A DNA stretch of 33,654 bases from Candidatus Omnitrophota bacterium. Lineage in GTDB: Bacteria; Hinthialibacterota; Hinthialibacteria; Hinthialibacterales; Hinthialibacteraceae. The first letter of the stretch is position 1. Every line of letters starts with the position of its first letter. The position numbers and the translations under genes are program-made. Positions 1-6,096 of this stretch are shown piece by piece. The notes under the pieces were generated by a model, which made no database searches, was not told the DNA's origin, and saw only the letters and a list, made by a program, of their open reading frames with translations. The stretch spans positions 1-33,654 of the forward strand of contig JAFGTC010000101.1 in assembly GCA_016934335.1 (NCBI GenBank), read 5' to 3'.

Positions 1-55
1 ATGTCCTCAACCAACCCGGCGCATTCCGCACGCGCCGCCACGTCATTCATCCCTC

Positions 56-90
56 TTGAAGCCCGCGAGTCCGCCGCTCGCGGGCTTCAA
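56..90. repeat. perfect 14-bp inverted repeat (hairpin)
   Basis: TTGAAGCCCGCGAG at 56-69 pairs exactly with CTCGCGGGCTTCAA at 77-90 around a 7-nt loop. There is no T tract after it on either strand, so it is not a classic intrinsic terminator by itself. It sits directly beyond the terminator of the leftward genes and could back it up or mark a boundary. Confidence 0.5.
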
Positions 91-112
91 AAAAGAGGCG
101 AGCGAACTCGCC
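89..112 (-). terminator. intrinsic terminator of the leftward small-gene cluster
   Basis: Read on the minus strand, GGCGAG and CTCGCC (97-112) form a 6-bp GC-rich stem closed by a TTCG tetraloop, followed at once by TCTTTTTT. It lies about 50 bases after the stop of the last leftward gene (166-480), which fits termination of that cluster. Confidence 0.7.
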
Positions 113-165
113 CGTTAAAAAGGGTTGCTCAATTCTTGCGTTTTGAGTTCATTTCCTGCAAAAAC

Positions 166-480
166 CTAAACCGCATTTTTCTCCTTTCGTTGTTTTTTAA
201 GATGCTCGTCAAGCATCTCTTTAGCCGTTTTGCATCGTGAAAAAGTCATCACTCTCTTTTGAGGAACGGGCAGAGGCGAATGGAAAGGCGTATTGCGTTG
301 ATTGCGCAGTTTCTTGAGAATCTCCGACTCCAGCACCCGCGGTTCATAGCGCCACCGTTTCCCATTTTTCACTGTGACGCACCAATGGTTCGAAACTGAC
401 CGCATCAGTTTGATCGCTGTCCGCCGTTCGCATTGCATCCAGTCCGCCACATCGTCGGGCGTCAATATTTTCTCTTGCAT
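166..480 (-). CDS. small HTH (excisionase/MerR-like) DNA-binding protein
   Basis: This 104-residue protein opens with a winged-helix pattern typical of excisionase-family and MerR-like HTH domains: a T-P-D-D-V-A-D-W-M start, then C-E-R-R-T-A recognition-helix residues, then a basic wing with K-N-G-K-R-W-R-Y near residues 39-46. The rest is basic and rich in K/R, with no further domain seen. The start has a strong ribosome site (GGAGGGAGCC before ATG). It is the last gene of the leftward cluster, 14 bases after its neighbour and just before a terminator. In an element with a tyrosine recombinase it could be the excision factor, but it lies far from the integrase gene, so a transcription-regulator role is equally possible. 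Confidence 0.7.
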   Translation of the reverse strand: MQEKILTPDDVADWMQCERRTAIKLMRSVSNHWCVTVKNGKRWRYEPRVLESEILKKLRNQRNTPFHSPLPVPQKRVMTFSRCKTAKEMLDEHLKKQRKEKNAV

Positions 481-494
481 GGCTCCCTCCGCCG

Positions 495-767
495 TTAAAG
501 CGTCTCGCTGGAATCCTCTTCCTCTTCTTCGTCGTGGTAGAGCATCTCCCCGTAATTGATCAGAGCTTCGAGGTACGCCGACGCCGCATTGTCGATAATC
601 TCATGTTGGTTCTTGCCCGGAACCTCGACGCCCGTCTCGCTCGACTCGCTTTCACCGGTTTTGATGAACACTAAATCCTTATCCACAAAGATGCTCTTGA
701 TCTGCTGAACGGGAATAATCGCCCCTTCCGTATCATCGATAATCAAATTCCCGCGAATCCGAATCAT
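495..767 (-). CDS. small acidic protein of unknown function
   Basis: No family was recognised for this 90-residue protein. The first half is beta-rich and short-stranded (I-R-G-N-L-I-I-D-D, then S-I-F-V-D-K-D-L-V-F-I-K). The second half is helical and ends in a strongly acidic tail, Y-H-D-E-E-E-E-E-D. Its start overlaps the stop of the upstream gene by four bases (ATGA at 764-767) and has GAGG placed five bases ahead, so the two are translationally coupled. That suggests the products act together or are needed in fixed ratio. Real coding is supported by this coupling and by the strong ribosome site of the next gene downstream. Confidence 0.6.
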   Translation of the reverse strand: MIRIRGNLIIDDTEGAIIPVQQIKSIFVDKDLVFIKTGESESSETGVEVPGKNQHEIIDNAASAYLEALINYGEMLYHDEEEEEDSSETL

Positions 768-1036
768 GCCGCCCTCTTTCGCTTCGCTTCATTCAAATCG
801 AATCGGATGTTCTCCATCACGGCGCGGAACGCCTGCCGTTCCAACTCGAATCCCGTTGACTGAAAATCCCGTTCAAAGACCATCAGCAACTGGTTGAACT
901 CGATGACATACTCGGAAGGCAGCGCATTCCGCATCAGCCGCCTTCTCACCGTTTCCGTCATCAATCTTTTGGATTCGAAATTCCGCAGTTCAAATAGAAC
1001 CCGATCCAATGAAGCCGTCAGTTCATCGATCAACAT
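764..1036 (-). CDS. small helical protein of unknown function
   Basis: This 90-residue, almost wholly helical protein is rich in R, E, L and F with no Cys, no signal peptide and no membrane segment. Runs such as L-D-R-V-L-F-E-L-R-N-F-E and F-N-Q-L-L-M-V-F-E-R suggest amphipathic helices and perhaps an oligomeric or partner-binding protein. Its stop is fused to the start of the next gene in an ATGA overlap. The ribosome site is modest (AAGG about 11 bases upstream). The family was not recognised. Between it and the RHH gene upstream lie about 150 bases without an obvious gene, containing the GC-rich palindrome GGCCGGCCGGCC near 1083-1094. Confidence 0.6.
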   Translation of the reverse strand: MLIDELTASLDRVLFELRNFESKRLMTETVRRRLMRNALPSEYVIEFNQLLMVFERDFQSTGFELERQAFRAVMENIRFDLNEAKRKRAA

Positions 1037-1188
1037 TCAAACGCCCTTCTTTTGTCCGCTCAATGAGCCGCCTGGGTCAACGGGCCGGCCGGCCGCCTCA
1101 CCGCACGCACGTCGGTTTCTTGGCTTCGGAACTCACGCTTCGGCCGACAATCCGGATTCGCGTTCCGGACAATCGGTCAAGGCGCGAA

Positions 1189-1386
1189 TCACGCCGCCTC
1201 GCCGTTAGTAGGCCTCTGCACGATCGCTTTAGCCTTGGGAACATCGATCAACCCATCCAAAAAGGCCATAAACAATCTTTCGGCGATATACTGCCTCGTC
1301 CGGTCTCCGCGCCGCTCATCGATCCCCAGGACCATCTTCTTCGGCAGCCGTACTGTGAAAGCAATCTTTTTCGTGGTATCATCCAT
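1189..1386 (-). CDS. ribbon-helix-helix (CopG/ParD-like) regulator
   Basis: This 65-residue protein has the plan of a ribbon-helix-helix DNA-binding protein: a short strand (K-I-A-F-T-V-R-L-P) near residues 7-15, helix 1 across K-M-V-L-G-I-D-E-R-R, and helix 2 across R-Q-Y-I-A-E-R-L-F-M-A-F-L. Such proteins bind as dimers to palindromic or direct-repeat operators and usually repress their own promoter. The gene runs divergently from another RHH-like gene, and a perfect 14-bp inverted repeat sits 40 bases ahead of its start. No Shine-Dalgarno sequence is visible, so it may be translated from a very short leader. No toxin gene is adjacent, so calling it an antitoxin would be unsupported. Confidence 0.7.
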   Translation of the reverse strand: MDDTTKKIAFTVRLPKKMVLGIDERRGDRTRQYIAERLFMAFLDGLIDVPKAKAIVQRPTNGEAA

Positions 1387-1425
1387 GGTTCGTTTTGTAG
1401 ACTTTTTGTTTTTGAATCAAAACAC

Positions 1426-1457
1426 GTTATCCCAAATGTACACACATTTGGGATAAC
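1426..1457. promoter_or_regulatory. 14-bp palindromic operator between divergent RHH genes
   Basis: GTTATCCCAAATGT (1426-1439) and ACATTTGGGATAAC (1444-1457) are exact reverse complements around a 4-base ACAC spacer. The repeat lies in the A/T-rich gap between two divergent genes whose products both look like ribbon-helix-helix proteins: 40 bases from the leftward start and 30 from the rightward start. Dyad symmetry in that place is what an operator shared by two promoters would look like. No T tract follows it, so a terminator is unlikely. Confidence 0.7.
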
Positions 1458-1486
1458 AGTCAAGCGTTTTTTTGAATATTTTTGTT

Positions 1487-1762
1487 ATGGCAAAGGAAAA
1501 TAGACTTAACATACGTATTAGCCAGGATTTACACGAATGGCTGCAACAATTCGAAAAAGGTGAAACAACAAAATTTGTTGAATTCGCTCTGAACACTTTT
1601 TCCGAATTTGACTATGAACTATTAGAAAATACCGCCAAAGAATTAGGCCTTATTCCTGGCCGGTTAATCGAAGTGGCCCTTCTTCATTTTTCGTCCCTTT
1701 CCCCTGAAGAGCAAAACCGTCTCATCTCGAAGGATTTCGCTTTCCGATCCAAGAAACCGTGA
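1487..1762 (+). CDS. RHH-like small regulator
   Basis: The start chosen is the ATG at 1487 (M-A-K-E-N-R-L-N-I-R-I-S), because the in-frame ATG five codons earlier adds residues outside the fold. The 91-residue product opens with a strand L-N-I-R-I-S and then helices (D-L-H-E-W-L-Q-Q-F; T-K-F-V-E-F-A-L-N-T-F), the ribbon-helix-helix plan. Its second half (A-K-E-L-G-L ... L-S-P-E-E-Q-N-R-L-I-S) resembles the small convergent gene at 1664-1897. No ribosome site is seen ahead of the start. It diverges from the gene at 1189-1386 across a perfect palindrome, and its 3' end overlaps the convergent gene by 99 bases. Confidence 0.65.
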   Translation: MAKENRLNIRISQDLHEWLQQFEKGETTKFVEFALNTFSEFDYELLENTAKELGLIPGRLIEVALLHFSSLSPEEQNRLISKDFAFRSKKP

Positions 1763-1897
1763 TCGTTCCTCGTAATATTGCGATAAAATTCCATCCCTTT
1801 TACGAGGTGATAGCCGGATAAAATACCAAACTGCCGCCCGAACCATCGTTCCCAAACTCAAACCCATTTCGCGTGCAATGCGATGCAATGTCCGCAT
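1664..1897 (-). CDS. small protein related to the C-terminal half of the neighbouring RHH-like protein
   Basis: The first 50 residues of this 77-residue product match the plan of the second half of the convergent neighbour: A-R-E-M-G-L against A-K-E-L-G-L, then R-L-S-P-R-K-R-D-G-I-L-S against S-L-S-P-E-E-Q-N-R-L-I-S at the same spacing. It has a good ribosome site (GGAG, seven bases before ATG). The last 25 residues are antisense to the neighbour and are probably run-on sequence. It may be a partial duplicate that kept one domain. It lacks the N-terminal strand and helix of the RHH fold, so it might pair with the full-length protein rather than bind DNA alone. Confidence 0.55.
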   Translation of the reverse strand: MRTLHRIAREMGLSLGTMVRAAVWYFIRLSPRKRDGILSQYYEERSRFLGSESEILRDETVLLFRGKGRKMKKGHFD

Positions 1898-2213
1898 GTT
1901 GAAACTCCTCTAGACTGAACAGATGTATAAATCATACAACAACAGCCATCCCCATTTCATCCCCCAACCATCCCCATTTTGTCGTCATTTCGTCGCTATT
2001 TCGTCACCATTAGGACAAACGGCGATTTCCAAACGGAATCCAACCCAAATCAATCCAAGGACCATAAGATTATTTATTAAAAAATAATATGGCATAATCC
2101 CATAAAATCGTCAACATATTTTACTAAAAAAAGTAAATAAAAAAACTACGAGTGGACTTGATACTTGGTTATGGATGTGCAATGATAATTGTAATCGGTA
2201 AGGGAGGAACATC
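1898..2213. other. non-coding regulatory-looking gap
   Basis: No gene was found in this 316-base gap. It holds the 11-bp phased repeat (1943-2008) and then a strongly A/T-rich stretch (about 2060-2150) with small dyads such as ATTATTT/AAATAAT and TTTACT/AGTAAA. A weak promoter candidate for the zinc-ribbon gene is TTGATA at 2158-2163 with TGATAA at 2183-2188, but the 19-base spacing is long. Confidence 0.5.
1943..2008. repeat. six-unit degenerate 11-bp tandem repeat
   Basis: Units begin at 1943, 1954, 1965, 1976, 1987 and 1998. The first three end in CATCCCC; the last four share ATTTYGTC or close variants (ATTTCATC, ATTTTGTC, ATTTCGTC, ATTTCGTC at 1954, 1976, 1987 and 1998). The period of 11 bp is one helical turn, so proteins bound to successive units would lie on one face of the DNA. 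It sits 45-110 bases upstream of the leftward gene at 1664-1897. Confidence 0.6.
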
Positions 2214-2747
2214 ATGGCGCTGATAGAATGTCCAGAATGCTCAAAGCAAATTTCCGACAAAGCCGAATCTTGTCCAAACTGCGGCTGCCCAATCAAGAAA
2301 AAGCCCGTTACTGTTGAGAAAAATAAAGGAATCGGTGGATGCTCCGGATGCCTGATTCTTGTAATAGGATTCTTTATTTTGATGGCCATTATCCCTCATG
2401 ACAATGATGACACTTCTTCCAAAAAAAAGCAGACACAAACAAGTTCCTTTGTCGATCTGGATGCCTCTGTAACCTTCAAACTCAATGAAGTGATCATAGA
2501 AAACAAGAATTCCTTCGATTGGTATAATGTTAAAGCAGAAGCGAATCCGAGAATTCTCGGCAGCGGTTACTATTACGAATTCAAAGGTCTGGCCGCCGGA
2601 GATTCGAAATCCATTTCCCTCAGCGAATTTGCCAAAAGCGATGGAACCCGTTTCAATCACCTCGCCACTAAACTCACAGCGTTTTCAATTCATTGCGACA
2701 CAAAATCAGGGAGAGGACATTACTACGGGGAAAGAAAAACACCATAG
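2214..2747 (+). CDS. zinc-ribbon membrane protein of unknown function
   Basis: An N-terminal zinc ribbon is plain: C6-P-E-C9 and C20-P-N-C23, the double CxxC knuckle seen in many small prokaryotic membrane proteins. One membrane segment follows at about residues 45-61 (L-I-L-V-I-G-F-F-I-L-M-A-I-I-P). After it comes a roughly 115-residue domain with beta-like pattern, predicted outside the membrane: S-V-T-F-K-L-N-E-V-I-I, D-W-Y-N-V-K-A-E, Y-Y-Y-E-F-K-G-L. The ribosome site is strong (GGGAGGAACATC before ATG). The stop lies immediately before a truncated vsr fragment in another frame, so the last residues may have been set by the rearrangement that created that junction. Its role is unknown. 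Confidence 0.75.
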   Translation: MALIECPECSKQISDKAESCPNCGCPIKKKPVTVEKNKGIGGCSGCLILVIGFFILMAIIPHDNDDTSSKKKQTQTSSFVDLDASVTFKLNEVIIENKNSFDWYNVKAEANPRILGSGYYYEFKGLAAGDSKSISLSEFAKSDGTRFNHLATKLTAFSIHCDTKSGRGHYYGERKTP

Positions 2748-2754
2748 TCATTCT

Positions 2755-2994
2755 TTCATTCTCAATTGTTTCTGGCATCAACACGCCGATCCAAATTGCA
2801 AAATCGCACATATCCCCAAATCGAATCTTAAATATTGGAAGCCAAAATTAAAACGCAATATCGAAAGAGACAAAAAAAACATCAGCCTTCTTAAAAAAGA
2901 AGGCTGGGATGTCCTCGTCATTTGGGAATGCCAAATCAAGAATAATAAAATTGAAGATTTGATGCCGATTATAAGAAAACATTTAGATCGGTAA
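2755..2994 (+). pseudogene. vsr: truncated very-short-patch-repair endonuclease (Vsr) remnant
   Basis: The reading frame from about 2755 to the stop at 2992-2994 encodes the C-terminal half of a Vsr-type mismatch endonuclease. Family hallmarks are clear: N-C-F-W-H-Q-H, then I-P-K-S-N, Y-W-K-P-K-L-K-R-N-I-E-R-D, and G-W-D-V-L-V-I-W-E-C near the end. Vsr enzymes nick T:G mismatches left by deamination at cytosine-methylated sites and normally sit beside a DNA cytosine methyltransferase gene. Here the N-terminal half, including the early catalytic residues, is missing, and no methyltransferase is present. The fragment has no start codon of its own in a sensible place and abuts the end of the zinc-ribbon gene. 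It is read as scar sequence from a lost restriction-modification module. Confidence 0.8.
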
Positions 2995-3129
2995 ACAACG
3001 ATTCAATCCAATTTTATTTGAAAAAGTTTCATAATATGATTTCCTTCAACTTATCTTTCCTGTCTTCATAGTCACCTTATAATCAACACTCAATTTATCT
3101 AACTTTTTAAATAATATTATGTAATGTAA

Positions 3130-4164
3130 TTATTTATCATTGTGCCGTTTTTTATTATCATATTTTATTAAGGCATCTCTAAGATTATTTTGTTCTTCAG
3201 AATTTAATATTTCTAATAAATAATCAACAGGTATTATTCTTGATAAATTTGTATTTTCCAGATAAATCGTAGCTTTTTGAGATTTCAGTTCCTCACTCGT
3301 TAATACTTTTTTAGAATTTGTAGATATTTCTGTGAATTTTATAGGACTTGAGACAAATGCACTGACAACACCTAGCAAAGCATATGTTGGTGTTCCTCCT
3401 ATTCTTTCACCACCAATAGTAAGACCTGTTCCTTTATTATCTCTCCATGTTGTAAGGAAAGCAGGTCCTCCACTATTACCGCCAAACGCTGGACAATCTA
3501 ATATATGAACAGTTTGATGTGGATTATTTGCATAATTTAAATTCACCCACAAATTTGATAACATCCCAAATCGCGTAACAATTATATTTTTATTCTTCGA
3601 TAGGTAATATAATTCAGGTATTAGTCCACAAATAAATACAGGATCCCCCGTTCCAATTTCATGTTTGATTAACCAATTTTTTGTAGCAAAATCAATATTT
3701 TCTGATGTATTATTTTCGATGGGTCCTAAAACTCTTAAATCAAGTTCATGCGATAAGTCACTAAGAGGTAGCACCATAACTGCTATATCAATTAAGGGAT
3801 TTTTGTGACTAAAAAATCGCTTTTCTTTATATATAATTTCTGTTATCTTTATTGTTTTAGAAAATTTATTTTTGCTATTAAATCTTAGATACAAAGGTGT
3901 CGTTGCATTCTTTATTATTCCATTGGGATGAAAATTTGGATCTAATACATGCTTTGCAGTAACTAAATATATAAAATCCTTGTCACTCTCTTTATATCCA
4001 ATTAAGAAACCAGAACCTATTGCATTAGACTCAGTCCCAGTACTATCCATGATAAAAACACAAGTATTTTTAAATTCATCATTAATACGACTAAATTGTG
4101 CATTTGCTGATCCGCAAAAAGAAATCACAAGGAACACATATATAATATAAACAAATTTAATCAT
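3130..4164 (-). CDS. secreted trypsin-like serine protease
   Basis: A signal peptide (F-V-Y-I-I-Y-V-F-L-V-I-S, then A-N-A near residue 22) precedes a chymotrypsin-fold protease domain. The catalytic triad is readable: H72 in V-T-A-K-H-V-L, D126 in I-D-I-A-V-M-V-L, and S231 in F-G-G-N-S-G-G-P-A-F. An S-G-F-L-I-G strand precedes the His, as is usual. The protein should act in the periplasm or outside. After the Ser motif about 100 residues remain, with no PDZ domain seen. GGAAG lies about 11 bases before the start. The gene is strikingly richer in A/T than the chromosomal genes to the right, with A/T-ending codons throughout, which fits recent import as cargo of the element. Its substrate is unknown. 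Confidence 0.85.
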   Translation of the reverse strand: MIKFVYIIYVFLVISFCGSANAQFSRINDEFKNTCVFIMDSTGTESNAIGSGFLIGYKESDKDFIYLVTAKHVLDPNFHPNGIIKNATTPLYLRFNSKNKFSKTIKITEIIYKEKRFFSHKNPLIDIAVMVLPLSDLSHELDLRVLGPIENNTSENIDFATKNWLIKHEIGTGDPVFICGLIPELYYLSKNKNIIVTRFGMLSNLWVNLNYANNPHQTVHILDCPAFGGNSGGPAFLTTWRDNKGTGLTIGGERIGGTPTYALLGVVSAFVSSPIKFTEISTNSKKVLTSEELKSQKATIYLENTNLSRIIPVDYLLEILNSEEQNNLRDALIKYDNKKRHNDK

Positions 4165-4271
4165 GATCTTCTTCCTTCCTATTAAGAATTTGTATTAAAC
4201 CAGTTGAGTTTAATAATTAGTATTTATTATAAAATAAACAATTCTATTAGAAATGTCAATAGATTGTTTTT

Positions 4272-5417
4272 TTACCCCCTCTTCCGAAACCTTTTAATCC
4301 CATAAATCCTCCGTGGCTTAACATTCCGTTTATTCGCCGTGATTCTAGAATGAAAAGCCTCATCCGCCCGAGCAAAGATCAGCTCACGATCCGCCGCATG
4401 CACGTACGTCATAAACGCCTGCTTCGATTTATGACGCGTAGCCGTCATCGCATCAAATCCAAGAAGCCGCGCCATCTTCGAATCGAACGAATGCTTCAGA
4501 TCGTGAACACGTACATGCTCCGGAAGCTTGGCCCGCTTACGTAAAGAACGCCAAGCCCGCTTCGCCGATTTCATCCGCCGTTTCTCGCCCGTAATGATGT
4601 CATGATATAAGACGATAGGCCCATGCCGCTCTTCCGCTGGAAATTTCTCCAAATAAGGCCGGGCAGCTTTGAACGGCGCAGGCATCGATGTTCCGTTTTT
4701 CTGCACGTCCAAATAAATCACATCGTTCCGCCAATCAATATCCTCCCACTCGGCCGCTAGAGCCTCCCGGTGCCGCAATCCGCAAAACAAACAAAGCACT
4801 ACGAACTTGTACACATGATCCGCCGATTCTTCCGCCGCCGCCAACAACGTCTCGATCTCCTCATCGGAAAGTTCGTAGCCGTGGTTCTTCTGCTCCGCCT
4901 TCTCCGATAGCCGCTGAATATACGGCATCATATCGATCCATCCTTCCTGAGCGGCGAATTTCAGCGTTTTAGAAAGCGTGCAGATAACTTTATTAGCCGA
5001 CTTAGAGGAAAGCCCGCGGTCTTTAAGCCAAGCGCCGAATTTCCCGATTTTGATTGAAGTCAAAGACTGCAGAGGAGCGTCAGCCCCAAAGAAGGGAAGG
5101 ATCATGCTATCGCCGTAACGGGCGATATCAGTCAGATAGATAGGCGAAAGCTGGTTGAAGCAGGATTGAAAATACTGATGGAAAGCGAATTCCAGAGTAA
5201 TTCCCAATTGGATCCGTTTGGAATCAGGGCCTTCGGATTTGGCCATATACTCGATAGCCCACTGTCGGGCGATTTTGAGCGCATCTTTTTTATTGGAAAC
5301 GCCGGTAGAGATACGCAGAGTCGCTTTTTTTTCTCTGTTATAATATCGCCAGTACCAGATGGGCTTACCGTTTCGCTGGTAGAGAGTACCCCATGGAAGG
5401 TCTTTTGTTTTACCCAT
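4272..5417 (-). CDS. tyrosine recombinase / phage-type integrase
   Basis: This 381-residue integrase of the tyrosine recombinase family cuts and rejoins DNA at attachment sites. An N-terminal arm-binding-like part (W-Y-W-R-Y-Y near residues 21-26) and a SAM-like core-binding domain (about 73-165) precede the catalytic domain (about 180-360). Catalytic residues are R215 in C-G-L-R-H-R-E-A-L, K240 in V-Q-K-N-G, H305 in H-D-L-K-H-S-F, H329 and Y338 in F-M-T-Y-V-H. The usual second Arg of H-x-x-R is Lys308. This occurs in at least one integrase subfamily as I recall it, but it leaves activity uncertain. GGAG lies seven bases before the ATG. The gene starts about 200 bases from the tRNA-derived site, the normal place for an integrase of this kind. 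Confidence 0.9.
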   Translation of the reverse strand: MGKTKDLPWGTLYQRNGKPIWYWRYYNREKKATLRISTGVSNKKDALKIARQWAIEYMAKSEGPDSKRIQLGITLEFAFHQYFQSCFNQLSPIYLTDIARYGDSMILPFFGADAPLQSLTSIKIGKFGAWLKDRGLSSKSANKVICTLSKTLKFAAQEGWIDMMPYIQRLSEKAEQKNHGYELSDEEIETLLAAAEESADHVYKFVVLCLFCGLRHREALAAEWEDIDWRNDVIYLDVQKNGTSMPAPFKAARPYLEKFPAEERHGPIVLYHDIITGEKRRMKSAKRAWRSLRKRAKLPEHVRVHDLKHSFDSKMARLLGFDAMTATRHKSKQAFMTYVHAADRELIFARADEAFHSRITANKRNVKPRRIYGIKRFRKRG

Positions 5418-5736
5418 AGCAGAACTCCGAAGTAGAGAGATAGGTAAAATCCAAAAAACAGGTTAAAAATTTGGTAGCACATTGGTATCACTTTTGCAGG
5501 AAAACAGAAGAAAATCAAGGCTTCTGCACGAATTTTGTAAGATGGTAGAATGAGGCAAAGTACTGAAAGGAAAGGTATTTAGGGTATCCTATCAAGGTAT
5601 GTATAAGTTAGTACAAATAATTCCGGTTCCTGGTGTCGGGGGTTCAAATCCCTCCAGGCGCGCTCCCTAAATCCCTCAGAAAATTTAGATCAGATTGGCA
5701 AAAATTCTTTTCGATGGCCGTCCTTCTGCAGGAAAT
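5418..5736. other. non-coding gap holding the attachment region
   Basis: There is no convincing gene between the integrase start and the rhuM remnant. The gap holds three short direct repeats of RGGTAT (5573-5578, 5582-5587, 5595-5600) that could be integrase arm-type sites, then the tRNA 3' fragment, then a weak dyad CTAAAT/ATTTAG near 5667-5689. The arm-site reading is inference from position only. Confidence 0.4.
5625..5662 (+). other. att site: 3' fragment of a tRNA gene (Arg-like)
   Basis: Bases 5638-5654 form a T arm: stem GGGGG/CCCTC around the loop TTCAAAT, which matches the conserved TTCRANY pattern. CAGGCGC (5655-5661) and G5662 follow as the acceptor 3' strand and discriminator base. 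No matching acceptor 5' strand, D arm or anticodon arm exists upstream, so this is not a whole tRNA. The T arm and acceptor resemble bacterial tRNA-Arg genes whose 3' end reads CGGGCGCG, but the isotype is not certain. It marks the junction of the element and the chromosome. Confidence 0.7.
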
Positions 5737-6002
5737 TTATGTTTCCGATGCATCCTTCCCCTCAATCCGACTTTCGATGCGCCTCAACTCTTCGTCATCG
5801 GCGATGCTTTCCTGCTCAGCCTCCAATTGAAGGCGGCGCTGGTTGAATTGCTCGTATTGATCCAAAGCCAGCCGGTCGGCAGCCTCTTTTGAAATTTTCC
5901 CCCGCAAAAGCCTTTAACCAGATACTCGCGCAGCCGCTCCGTCGCCCACTGGCGAAACTGGGTACCCTGATGCGAACGCACCCGATGCTCAACCTCATGC
6001 TT
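5737..6002 (-). pseudogene. rhuM: decayed RhuM-family gene
   Basis: Two parts of a RhuM-family protein are readable on the minus strand in different frames. The first (about 6002-5900) has R-V-R-S-H-Q-G-T-Q-F-R-Q-W-A-T-E-R-L, then E-Y-L-V-K-G-F, the family's best conserved stretch. The second, after a frameshift and a large internal deletion, runs D-R-L-A-L-D-Q-Y-E-Q-F-N-Q-R-R-L and ends R-R-I-E-S-R-I-E-G-K before a TAA at 5737-5739. The N-terminal HTH-like region and the middle are lost. RhuM-type proteins are common on pathogenicity and other islands and their function is poorly known. The remnant lies just outside the att site and may come from an older insertion at the same tRNA. Confidence 0.75.
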
Positions 6003-6096
6003 GACGAACGCAACCCCGCTATAGACAATAAGCCATCTCCACGTCATCAAGACATTTAGACCTTGCATGCTCTGCCGAAAAGCTCAGGAAAGAATC

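Larger units (their letters stand above)
1..5662. mobile_element. right-hand part of a tRNA-integrated element
   Basis: A tyrosine recombinase gene lies next to a 3' tRNA fragment at 5625-5662, the usual layout of an island integrated into the 3' end of a tRNA gene. Between the window start and that site the content is accessory: an excisionase-like HTH protein, two RHH-type proteins, small unknown genes, a vsr remnant and an A/T-rich protease. Household-type genes begin only to the right of the site. The left end is not in the window. By this model the intact tRNA should lie to the left, on the + strand. No conjugation or replication gene is visible, so the element class is open. Confidence 0.65.

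Noticed and set aside
1..240. Rightward open frame starting at base 1
   Set aside because: It runs through both hairpins and antisense to the end of the HTH gene, has no recognisable product, and its first codon is only the window edge.
1083..1094. GGCCGGCCGGCC palindrome as an operator or origin element
   Set aside because: It is a simple GC-rich self-complementary run in a short non-coding gap, with no partner copies or dyad context.
1189..1762. Toxin-antitoxin module
   Set aside because: The RHH proteins resemble antitoxins in fold, but no toxin-like gene is adjacent on either side.
5625..5662. A complete tRNA gene
   Set aside because: Only the T arm and acceptor 3' strand exist; no D arm, anticodon arm or acceptor 5' strand lies upstream.
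5633..5892. Small rightward frames over the att site and rhuM remnant
   Set aside because: They begin inside the tRNA fragment and run antisense to the readable RhuM blocks.
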